From Atherinomorus stipes (Eukaryota > Chordata > Actinopteri > Atheriniformes > Atherinidae), in assembly GCA_023101725.1 (NCBI GenBank), contig JALJCO010013407.1:156319-220318 (forward strand): a DNA stretch of 64,000 bases, read 5' to 3'. The translations under genes were made by a program, and so were the position numbers. The notes under the pieces are model-generated. The model made no database searches. It saw nothing but the letters and a program-made list of their open reading frames with translations, and had not been told where the DNA came from. Numbering within the stretch: position 1 is the stretch's first letter; each line of letters opens with the position of its first letter. Of this stretch, positions 25,144-35,152 are shown piece after piece.

Positions 25144-25436
25144 AACTGTGAAATCTCTTTGGCTTTTCTCTTTAACAAAGCAACTTAAGATACATGGTAA
25201 GTGTAAATTTATGAAACATTATTCCTAAATATGTCAAATTTGTAAAACAAATTATATAACGAAAAGATTATACAAGAAGGGAAAAATATGAATGTGCAGG
25301 ATTCTGCAGTGACTGAAAAAAACAGCCACAATTGGAGTTGAATGCGCAGCAGTTTAAGTGTCTTTGTGTTAAACGGTTGGTGTTTGGCGTGGTCTGTTAG
25401 AGAACGGCTGCAGGGAGGAAGGACATGAGATAACAC

Positions 25437-25622
25437 TCATTTGCAAATGTGCAGCAGCCTGTCACTGAAGTAGCTTTCCAGTGCCATTAGTGTCATGCTG
25501 ATGGCTGGGATGGCATCCACCCACCTCTCACCATCAGGGTGAGGGAGGCATCCCAGGACAATGCTCTCCTTGCAGATCAGTTTATTAAGCTTCTTCCTCA
25601 CTGCAGAACTAAAATCAGCCAT
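25437..25622 (-). pseudogene. Second LINE C-terminal fragment
   Basis: The minus-strand frame reads RKKLNKLICKESIVLGC and later LMALESYFSDRLLH. In Rex-like LINEs the tail has a KLNKLI..AGSVLG block and a DTL..L.S.FS.RLLHP block in this order. The fragment therefore duplicates the same protein region as the neighbour at 24898-25143 instead of continuing it. Either two copies inserted or one was duplicated. Confidence 0.5.
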
Positions 25623-25656
25623 TTTTACACACTTTTACTACTACAGTTGTAAAAGT

Positions 25657-26130
25657 ACAGCTGCAGCTTATTCAGAACTCTGCTGCCCGAGTTCTCACTA
25701 AGACCAGAAAAGTGGACCACATCAGTCCAGTTCTGAGATCTTCGGCCTGAAATACATCAGTGACTTCTTGACCCAGTACGAACCTACTAGACCCCTCAGG
25801 TCATCTGGATCCGGTCTTTTATCAGCTCCCAGAGTCAGAACCAGACATGGAGAAGCTACGTTCATGACTGGAACAAACTCCCAGAAACAGTTTATTTAAA
25901 TCCAGGTTGAAGACCCACCTGTTCTCAGCTGCATTTACGTTAAAATCTGCATGTTTCTATATTATCTCTTTTTAATCTTAAATGTTTTTAATGTTTTTAA
26001 TTTTGAATCATGCTTGTGATTTTTCTTCCTCCCTTTTGCACCCTGTTTTAATGCTTATAATGTTTTATGTGAAGCACTTTTAATTGTCCTGTACATGAAA
26101 TGTGCTATACAAATAAACTTGCCTTGCCTT
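25657..26130 (+). mobile_element. LINE 3' end with (CTTGC)n-type tail
   Basis: The plus strand matches the 3' end of an abundant teleost LINE: CAGCTGCAGCTTATTCAGAA, TCTGCTGCCCGAGTTCTCAC, then CCCCTCAGGTCATCTGGATC, GAACAAACTCCCAGAAACAG and GAAGACCCACCTGTT. It ends with GAAATGTGCTATACAAATAA and a short (TTGCC) tail. Translated, it carries the usual C-terminal motifs in broken form. It has internal deletions, for example near 25740, where the text jumps ahead within the family order. No target duplication was evident. Confidence 0.7.
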
Positions 26131-26132
26131 AT

Positions 26133-27586
26133 GCATTTATTTATTAGATAACTGCTAGCACGTTTCTATAGTCACTTACTTCTGCATTTGAAGTCCTTAA
26201 ATATTCAATTTGACATATAAGAAATTGAAGGCTCCCATCTGAACCATACCATGACTAACTGTGTGCAAACCAAAATGAGATTAGAAGAATTGAATTATCT
26301 AAACCTGCAGAACTGCATAGTTGCATCTAAAACCAGACCCTGCATTAGTCGCACTTAAATCTTAAGGACATTGTCCTTGAACACGCACTACGTCGAAAGC
26401 CACATTGACTTGTTCACTGTTAAGCTAGCCAGTGGTGCTTTACTTGCAACAGATGCCACTTTAAATGCACCTCTATTGTTTCTGACAGTGGCAATCTGGA
26501 GATCAGATTAGAAGATGTGCTCTTTATCAGTAAGCAATCCTTTAAAGAGCTTAGCAAGTGGGTCCGGCTTGCTTCTAACAGCACGCTGGGTCAGGGAGGC
26601 TCCCGCTCTGTGTTGCCTACTCTCTGCTCTGAGCTAATCCTGTTTTCTGCAGTGCTTTCATGCCAACCTGAAGCCAAACACAGATGCAGATACAGCAGGC
26701 CAGGGTGAGGAGAGGTTAAGGAAAAACACAAAAGGATGAAAGTGTTCATCCTTGTGTTGACAAAAAAAAGGGAGGGGCAAAGGATTGTGCAGGGCTGAGT
26801 TGAGGAGACATGCTCAAGGCTGTTGAACAGTAGTTTATATTAGGGGGAAAAAATAAAAAAAAAATAAGAGCCTGAAAACATGAGTGAATGTATTTCAGTG
26901 AATACAGATTTTTGAAAACTGCTCAAGGTTTGCTGCTTTTATTCTCTATTTTTATTCATCTGTAAGAAGAGTCAAAGCAGCGATAGATGGAAAATAAAAT
27001 GTGAATCTAATCACACAAAATTATTTCTAAGACAAAGACAAAAAATGATTTCCTCCCTTTAATGTTCGATCTAAACTCAATTTCAAATACTGTTTTGTAA
27101 AATGTAAAGAACGCAAAAAAATGTGCATTTACAGTATATTAAATGTTTTAATGTCATCTAGAGCCTAAAAAAGTGTTTTATAGTCTGCAGTATTTCCCTT
27201 ATCTGTTGATACAAACATACAGCACCTCTATATGCACAGTCACTTGGAAATGTATTGCCCAGCAGTGTTCAGAGGCAGAGAAACAGCACTCATTAGCATC
27301 ATATTATGCACTGCATCACATGCTAGCAACTGGGTAAATTTTGAACACACATCATGGCTGACTGAAAGAAATGAAGAGAGAAAAAGTAAGAAATTGGACA
27401 AAAATCAACATCAAACTGACTTTTGCCGCCTGGAGAGATCTCAGAGAAGAGAGAGGTTGAAAGATGGATGCTGTTGGTCTTTGTTAGGGGGCATCAAAAT
27501 ACAAAATGCCGCTTTCAGGCGACAGTAAAGATATTGACCTGAGGTGTCAAACATGAAAACTTACCTCTCAAGATACAACCTGGATG
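26133..27586. other. No gene recognised
   Basis: Nothing assignable. A-rich runs lie at 26762-26768 and 26847-26866. Open frames at 26517-26708 and 27232-27528 have no recognisable motif. Confidence 0.4.
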
Positions 27587-27594
27587 ATTTAGGG

Positions 27595-28030
27595 CAGCCT
27601 TTCTCAAACTTTTTCAGTCAGGGCACCTTTCAAAAATGCATAAAATCTCAAGTCACCTCAGTGTAACAATCATGTCCGGTTCTTGTGGGGCTTATCTTTT
27701 TAAAAAACGATCCATGATGCTGTTGCTTGTTCCGCTCTTTGTGAAATCAATTGTATTTTCATGGTTAAATTAGGCTATAAAACAATGTGCTGTGCAGTCA
27801 GGCTGACCCCAGTGGGGGACGTTGTGCCATGTTATTGACAATGGGTACATGAGACAGATTTTTATGGTTAATTTTACATATTTATTCATCAAAAATGAAT
27901 TTACAATTTTATCAATACATTCATATGTAAAAAAAAATTAAGAATATATTAATGTATTCAAATAGAATATGTATTTCAGGGCGGCACCCCTGATGCTGGC
28001 ACACTGAGGCACCTACTCTGAGAAAGGCTG
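27595..28030. mobile_element. hAT (Buster-type TSD) MITE at edge of another MITE
   Basis: The termini CAGCCTTTCTCAAAC and CTCTGAGAAAGGCTG are inverted repeats. The perfect 8-bp duplication ATTTAGGG lies at 27587-27594 and 28031-28038. The right copy includes the TTA duplication and first GGG of the Harbinger-like MITE that follows, so this element inserted exactly at that element's left tip. It is 436 bp long, with no coding frame. Confidence 0.9.
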
Positions 28031-28355
28031 ATTTAGGGCACATTCACACCAGCCTTTTTGATTCAAATCAGGATCCATTTGCTCGGAAAGTCTGCTTCAG
28101 TTGAGGGTATTGTAAATGCATAAATGAACTCTAATTTGGACCAAACAAGCAGACTCGGTCCGCCTACAAATGCAGGTCTCTGTATGCTTCAAGCAGACCA
28201 AATGCAAAAAATGTACTACAACTGCCACACTGAATTTGGTTCAGCATGGCACTGTGGGTTAATATTATGGTTTATATTATACACGTCTGGCATTGTTGGT
28301 AAACACTTGTGGTCAAACATGGAGCGACAACGGCATGAAAGTTTTAACTGATATA

Positions 28356-29559
28356 CAGGTACTACCCCCAAAATTGGAATTTCCTGAAAAAGTTCATGTA
28401 TTTCTGTAATTCAACTTAAAAGGTGCAATTTGCATATTGTTTAGACAAATAATATGTGAATCAATATATTTCAAGCTTCTGTTTTTTGGATGTTGCTGAT
28501 TAGGACTTGCAGCTTTAGAAAACCTCAAATTCAAAAACTCAAAAAATGAGAATACTGTGAAAAGCTCCAGTATTGTAGCTCAGAGTTTCACATTCTAATC
28601 AGGTAAGTAACCTAAATCACCTCCATAAGTGCCCTGAGGCTTTAAAAAAGTCCGTGTCTTGGTTTAGAAGAATTCACAATCATGGGGAAGACTGCTGATC
28701 TGACAGTTGTACAGAAAACCATCACTGACTCCCTGCACAAGGTGGGAAAGACACAAAAAGTGATAGCAAAAGAAGCTGGGTGTTCTCTGAGTGCTGTCTC
28801 AAAGCACATTAATGGACAGTTAAATGAAAGGAAGAAGTGTGGAAGAAAACGGTGTACAAGCCAGAGGGCTGACGGCAGCCTGGAGAAGATGGTCAGGAAA
28901 GAGCCTTTCAAAAGTGTGGAGGACTTCATAAGGAATGGACCTGTGAGCTTCATTAAGTCCAGCATAAATGCAGCCGTCTACCAGGACATTTTGGAGCACT
29001 TCATGTTTGCTTCAGTGGACCAGCTGTATGAGGATGCAGACTTCATCTTCCAGCAGGACTTGGCACCTGCCGACATTGTCAAAAGTACAAAATCTTGGTT
29101 CAACAACCATGCTTGATTGGCCCGCAAACTCACCTGACCTGAACCCCATCGAACACATGTGGGGCATTGTCAAGAGAAATCTGAACAGGAAGAGACCAAA
29201 CAATAAAGAGGAGCTCAAGGCTGTGATGGAAGCATGTTTGTCTTCCATAACACCTGAGATATGCCAGAAGCTGGTAGCATCCATGCCATGCCAGGTTAAG
29301 GCAGTCATTCAAGCAAAAGGGGCCCCAACCAAGTACTAAGTACAGATGCAAGATTTTCATGCAATATTCTAATTTTTTGGTTTATGCCAGGTTTTCTTAA
29401 GTTGAAAGTCCTAATCGGCAACATTCAAACAAATAAAAGCTTGAAATATATTGATTTGCAAATTATCTGTCTATACAATATGTTAATTGCACCTTTTAAG
29501 TTGAATTTTAGAAATACATTAACTTTTTCACAATATTCAAATTTTTTGGGTAGTACCTG
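28356..29559 (+). mobile_element. Tc1-like element with ~170-bp TIRs
   Basis: The ends CAGGTACTACCC and GGGTAGTACCTG sit between TA dinucleotides (28354-28355 and 29560-29561). Arm similarity continues inward for about 170 bp, with shared blocks ATTCAACTTAAAAGGTGCAA, AATCAATATATTTCAAGCTT and GATTAGGACTT. The transposase on the plus strand is internally deleted and frameshifted. The arms remain similar, so this is a moderately old non-autonomous copy. Confidence 0.92.
28682..29339 (+). pseudogene. Tc1-like transposase, deleted and frameshifted
   Basis: The frame starts ATG at 28682 (MGKTADLTVVQKTITDSLHK). It then has a helix-turn-helix region containing KVIAKEAGCSLSAVSKHING and a basic KKCGRKRCTS stretch. 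After about residue 75 it jumps directly to INAAVYQDILEHFM, so the region with the first catalytic Asp is missing. The second Asp is present in FIFQQDLAPAD. A stop at 29114-29116 follows FNNHA. The rest continues in another frame with DWPANSPDLNPIEHMW (catalytic Glu) and ends at AKGAPTKY (29339). It is non-functional. Confidence 0.92.
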
Positions 29560-29869
29560 TATGGTCAGAAGAAAATATCCCAGTTCCTAAGTACCCACAA
29601 AAATACTGCAGTTTTTAAAGTAATTCGTTGTGAAATGGAGGCTCTAGGATATTCCCGCACAGTGGACAAGTCCGCACTTGAAAAAAAAAAAAAAACTAAA
29701 ATCTTTGTCAACATTAATATAATATACATGCTTGGAAGAAGTGGCATCGCAGGCAATGAGACTCTGGCTCATTTGTCTAAAGTGCAGTATGAAAGCAAAC
29801 CAACTGAGCCAAGTCCCCCATCTGACCAAGTTTAGCGGACCATCTGGTGTGAATCCACCCTTAGTAGCT

Positions 29870-31726
29870 TATTGAAACAGTCAACAATAACTTAAAGTAA
29901 GTGATATCTGTACAATGTTTCGTTATCAGCCAGATTTTAGTCGGCCTATTTTATTTCCTTTTAGGGATCATCATTCTGATTCATGAACTAGTTTCAGCCA
30001 AGCTCTAGCTGTCTGACAAATGGCCCCACAAGTGACTCGAATACTTTGGTATCCAGAAAAGGTCATTGTCTACTCAGTAACTGCAATTTGTCCAGATCCC
30101 ATACAGTAGCTGCAGAAAATCACCAGCCCTCACCACTGTGCTTGTCAGTTGAAGTGAAGTGTTTGTACTGATAGGTGTTTGATTTGTTTGTTTTCACGAG
30201 GATTTCTCCATGTCAACATTTTTCTATTCTACCACTAGTCTTGTATGGTTTGTCCATGGGGCTGATTTGGTGTCCATTTCTGGAAAGTGTGGCAACTGTC
30301 TTAAATATATTTTCTACTGAATAGTAATTCTTACTGTAGTAGAATGGTGTCCAAACAGGTTGGAAAAAGCCTTATAAATTCTCAGCATGATGGTCTTTCC
30401 TTCTTGGCATTGAGTTAGCACACCTAAATGCTTAAGACCCGCACACTGCCAAAGACTTCTCCTTTTATAGAGATGTTCACACTCGTTTGCCTTCGTTTGG
30501 GTTGTATTTATTGAATTTTAGGATGTGGCAAGTACCAGATGTCTCTTTTTGTTCCACAATAAAACACAGATGAGTATAATGTGGGCAGTTTGAGGATTTT
30601 AGTGTCTCGTTCAAAGACTTTTCTGCACATGTATGCTTTAAAATGGACCACCAACCTTCCTATTATAAACAAGCACTCAGTCACTGAGCTGATGAATTAT
30701 TTCCTGAAATGGGTTAAGTAAGCTCTGCTGCATTCCTACATTTGCCACCACACTAGAAGCTAGACATTTAAACCTATTTCCAAAAATCAGCCATAGACTT
30801 GATATTTGTCATTTATAAACTTGCATCTTCACATCCGCCGCCACAGATGACATAGAAGCATCATTAGTGAGGATCCCACCAGAGACGTGAAGCATTTGCA
30901 TCCTACATACAAGTACAAGTCTACAAGTCCCCAGAACCACTTACAGAGAAAACCCTTACAGCATGTTACAGAGCAAAATGTTGCAAACAAAGCATTAAAG
31001 CTTTATTGTGCAATTGTTTAGCTTTGTGGTGGTAGACACCCTTGGTTTGTCATTGCCCCCAGTAGACTTACTCATCAATGAAGTGACAGACAAAGAGGCA
31101 AGAGAGGTATCTACTCATCATGGTATAGCAAATACAAGGACTGACAGCAGATGATCACTGTGATTGCTAGAAACATGAAGACCTAACAAGAGATATGAAA
31201 GAGAAAATCACAGTTGGTTCGGCCAATACAAACATCCTCTCTAAATAGCTACAAACCTCTCCCAGAAGATGCCTGAACGGCATCATGCCTACATTAAAGA
31301 GAGGGTGAATGGATAAAACTGGACAGAGGGATGCTGTAAGCGAGACACAGAGGATGGAAATACAGAGAGGGGGAGTGAAAGAAGAAAAAAAGGAAGCGGA
31401 AGAGGGGGGTGGATCTTTCGGGTTTGCACTGAGAGTCACAGAGGCCCAAAGCGTCCTTTACAAGCCTCAACCATGTCAGATCACATCAGAGTTGCTGCCA
31501 GCTCCTTCCCCTCCCTGCACACTTCTAACCAACACACACTTGTGCTGCAATATCACAAAAAAAAGAAAAAAAAATCAGCATTGACTTCCGCACAAATATA
31601 CACAAACCTTGAAGAATTCCTTCATGAGATGATTTCCTTGAACCTCAACTCATCTCCTCCTTTATCCTGCATCCCCTCTGGGTCCAATTTCACAGTAACA
31701 GCTTAGAGAAGCCACACACAGACACA

Positions 31727-31761
<35 letters not shown>

Positions 31762-32284
31762 GTTCTGTGGTAAACATGGATATTAGGAGGTATGAGGGAA
31801 GAGCTGAATCGCCTGTGTGATACTGAGAGTGACAGACAGCCCAACTTCTAAGCCCCCACCCCTGGAGGATTTTGCCACAAATACCCAGTGTTACTGTCCT
31901 CCCATTACTATACAACTCCTTTCTTTTCTGCTCTCTCCATCACTGTGTGTGACCCAAATCAGCTCAAGCAGTTCAGCACTTTTCTCCAGTAACAAGCACA
32001 AAACTTTCCTGAGGAGGAGCACGGTAGCAGAGCTTTAGCCTTGTCTGCCCGTCTGGGGGTGTCTACAACTGCAGAACCAGGGGATAAGGTATACACTCGT
32101 CTGTAACCCAACCGGAATATTCGGAGAATCTGGAATAAAGAAACATTTTGCTTTTTTTTTTTTTTAATCATTATTATTTCAAAGCCATGTTTTAAAAAAG
32201 AGCTCCTGATATTTACAGTAAACATAAAGCTGGAATTTCCCCACTATCCTAAAAGTAAAGTTTAAATTTGCATGAGGCTTCATT
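29870..32284. other. No gene recognised
   Basis: Unique-looking sequence with only a microsatellite (31712-31761) and a purine-rich patch at 31360-31410. No exon or element boundaries could be supported. Confidence 0.4.
31712..31761. repeat. CA microsatellite
   Basis: Nearly uninterrupted CA repeats with two early interruptions (ACACAGACACACAAACAC). Confidence 0.95.
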
Positions 32285-32292
32285 GTCTATGG

Positions 32293-32810
32293 CGAGGGTC
32301 TGCAACCTTTACAATCCAAAGAGCCATTTTCCCCCTCAACCTAGCAAAATGACTCTTGATTAAAGCCACAAATGTCTCAGTACCTTTAGAGAAAAGACAA
32401 CCTATAATTTTGATAAATATCACCTACTGCATGGGGAATCTCTGTAATTTTTGAAGAGCCACAATTTTGTTTCTATTTTTAGACTTTGAAATAAAGAACA
32501 AAACTTTAGCAAAATGAGGACACATGCATTTGCTCCTATGGGATGTAGATCTTTTTCCTTTTATGCAAAGGGAAAAAAATGTATAATTAAATAATAAGTT
32601 TAAAAATAATTTGATTACAGTACTCATAATTTCCAAGCTAATGACAACAAAAACAGATCTAAAAAATAGTTCTGGTACATTTAGTGTCATTATGTTGTAA
32701 AAATTACATTTGTTGGTTCTTTATCAGTTTTTGGCCAATGTTGTTGAGAACCATTGTGGAAGGTCCAAAAAGCCACTTGTGGCTCCGGAGCCGCAGGTTG
32801 CAGACCCCTG
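32293..32810. mobile_element. hAT (Buster-type TSD) element
   Basis: The left end is CGAGGGTCTGCAACCTTTAC and the right end is GCAGGTTGCAGACCCCTG. The duplication is GTCTATGG (32285-32292) against GTCTACGG (32811-32818), 7 of 8 bases. Internal GAGCCATTTT..GACTCTTGATTAAAGCC and GCCACTTGTGGCTCCGGAGC resemble the common vertebrate hAT family ending CAGGGGTCTGCAACC. The first two bases of the left end are mutated. No transposase is present. Confidence 0.88.
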
Positions 32811-33336
32811 GTCTACGGATTGTAACGTCACAGACTTTCTGGAAGGCAGTATGTGCAAACATCAGTTTGGTTCTTGACTCTTTGACACAACATGAAGAAA
32901 TAACTCAAACTTAGTGCTGGCAAGAAAAACGATTGTGGTAAAGTGGGTTGGAAATGAACTTCTCACCATATGGAAATCCCTAAGTTTTGGAAGCTTTGAC
33001 TTCAATGAAGCTGGAATATTGTATTAATGGAAGAACTGATGCTTTTCTGCAGAAATGTACAAAACTGTTGGACACCCTGGGACTGAAATGCAAATCAGAA
33101 TATATATGACTAAATTTGGTCCACTTGAAAGGGACTGTCCTCATTTTAAACATTCTTGTATAGTGCTGTCATACAAAGTGTTGTGTGTGGCCAGTCGTGA
33201 GTTGTTTCGTAACAACATTGTAGTGCAATCCAATTTATTGTCCATCAAAGGTAAAGAGGCACTTTAGTACTTAAGAAGTCTCATTTTGTAATCCACAACA
33301 AAAGATGCAAAAAAAAGAAGAAAGGTAAAATTATAA

Positions 33337-34074
33337 TTAAAGGTACAGTCTGGAGGCCCCCCCTGAAAATAAACGTTAGACTTGTGCAAGTGAAATCCGT
33401 CTCAATCTGCGCCTTTGGGCCTCTACTCTCATGCCGTGGTCAGTTTGTTTGCAACCCCCTTTCCCCCTGTCTGTAATGGGCTCTATGCACGACTGCAATA
33501 CTTCCAGAACTTAAGGTAGCGCCTCTGTTTCCTGTTTGTTATTACTGGACAAACTGATTAATCCAGGTGTGTCTGGCCAGTTACTGAGATCAGACACACC
33601 TGGATTAATCAGTTCGTCCAGTAATGAAAGAGAGGAAACAAAGAAGCTACCTTAAGTTCAGGAAGTGGTGGAGGCGTGCATAGAGCCCATTTGCCTTTTC
33701 CTTTGTTTTGGTGCATTCAGGACGTTTCTGGGTGGAGACTTTTGTATATGTTGCCAGCCAATGACAGAGCTAAGGGCATGATGCTGTGTGGGAATAAGCT
33801 CATGATTGGAGCAGACGCCAGTCACTCAAAATTTTCGAAGAAGAAAAAACAAAAACGGCGGACGCAGCGAGAAAAGGAAGTACTCTGTGGTAAGAGCTTT
33901 AGATAGTGCACGTTGGAAAACCAGGTTTACCTGCTTCTGAGCTTTTAGGGAGAGGCTTGAAGCTAAATAGGCTGAAGAGCGATGCAGCCAGTAGCCTGAA
34001 GGGAGAAGTGCTCAGTTTCATTAGTGTTGTTTACAAACAGAAATGGTGGGGGGGACTCCGGACTCCACCTTTAA
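33337..34074. mobile_element. TTAA-flanked MITE with large palindrome
   Basis: TTAA at 33337-33340 and at 34071-34074 bound termini AGGTACAGTCTGGAGGCCCC and GGGACTCCGGACTCCACCT, which are imperfect inverted repeats. A 215-bp palindrome lies at 33476-33690. A plus-strand frame ends FSKKKKQKRRTQREKEVLC and meets a GTAAGA splice-donor-like site at 33890. This is either a short captured exon or a remnant of a larger autonomous parent. The repeat type is common in fish. Confidence 0.75.
33476..33690. repeat. Near-perfect palindrome inside MITE
   Basis: The left arm begins ATGGGCTCTATGCAC and the right arm ends GTGCATAGAGCCCAT. The central arm sequence AATCCAGGTGTGTCTG is answered by CAGACACACCTGGATT across a loop of about 15 bp. 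Arms are about 100 bp with several mismatches (for example at 33500-33530). It would fold into a long hairpin. Confidence 0.9.
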
Positions 34075-35137
34075 GCCACAATAATGCCATGACAGGTTGT
34101 GAAACTGCCATCCTGCTGATTCATTTTCTTGGATGCAACTTTTCTCTGGACAAAGCTAAAGTTGTAGGCTGCACAGTTTTCAATTTTCATCTTCACAGGT
34201 CATAATGTCAGCAGTTCTACATGCAAGATAGGGAGTTACAACATCCTTTCAAGATATCCAACTTTTCCAGTCAAACCTATTATTCTTGTATAGCAGTAGT
34301 ACTGATACAGCAATATGAGAAAAGATTTTCAACTGAAATGTCAAAGCAACACTGGAATTTTTCTACCTTTAATCTCTGCTTTTGATCCATTTTGATAGCA
34401 CATTGACAATAATTGTGCACATTCCTGGAGTCATTGTCTTGCAGCATACCAGGGCCGACAGCAAAGCATTTCTGTCTGGCACCTAGCACGTCACACACAG
34501 CGGTTATAACTGGATATTAACACAATGGCCGTTTTGAAAGTGCTCTGTGACTCTACAAATAAAAACAAGACATTACTTGAGGAAGAAAGTAAGAATGTCA
34601 ACATCAGCTTGAATTTTATTGACTGGAGAGAACTCAGGCTGCAAGACAGATACTAAATCAGCCTTCATGAAGGACACGCAAAATCTGCCAAAGTTCTATA
34701 GTTCTGCTTTAAAAAAGGACTTGAAGTCAAATAGTTTTTTCTTAGATTTTTTTTTTTTTTATACTAAAGCTGAAATCCTATTTGGAGAATCAACTGCTTC
34801 CCCTCTGCATGACCACAAAAGCAAACTGGATTCTGTGTAGCCTTCAGAGCAAACAACAAATATAATTTCTAAACCACAACCAGCTGCAGAGAAGCAAACT
34901 TCTTATGAGCAGTTAAGAGGACACACTGGGAGATCAGCTGTCTGTTAAATGCCTCTGTGGTCTGGGATCATCCCCCATTCACTGGTAGTCACCCTCAGGC
35001 TGCTCTTCAGAAACTGTTCATTTGGCATCCATTGGCAGAAGCATGCAATGATTCTAAATCAAGAGCATGTCCTCACTCCTGTGACGCCTGAATGAATGTA
35101 TTTTGACGGAAGAAAAAAAGAAATAGATAAAATAATA
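34075..35137. other. No gene recognised
   Basis: AT-rich sequence with short T-runs (34749-34760). No motifs or repeats with defined ends. Confidence 0.4.
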
Positions 35138-35152
35138 GATTGCCTCATTTTT

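Larger units (their letters stand above)
28036..29860. mobile_element. PIF/Harbinger-like MITE split by a Tc1 element
   Basis: The left end GGGCACATTCACACCAG and the right end CTGGTGTGAATCCACCC are imperfect inverted repeats (14 of 17 match). TTA flanks both sides (28033-28035 and 29861-29863). A 3-bp TTA duplication with GGG-starting ends fits PIF/Harbinger elements. Without the Tc1 insertion it would be about 620 bp long. It has no transposase. A purine/A-run lies at 29681-29696. Confidence 0.75.

Noticed and set aside
31712..31761. Regular CA repeat as a possible array of spaced repeats
   Set aside because: It is a dinucleotide microsatellite with no spacer structure.
33676..33906. Basic KKKKQKRRTQREKE peptide as a nuclear protein
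   Set aside because: It lies inside a TTAA-bounded MITE, so a host gene is unlikely. Kept only as an exon-like module.
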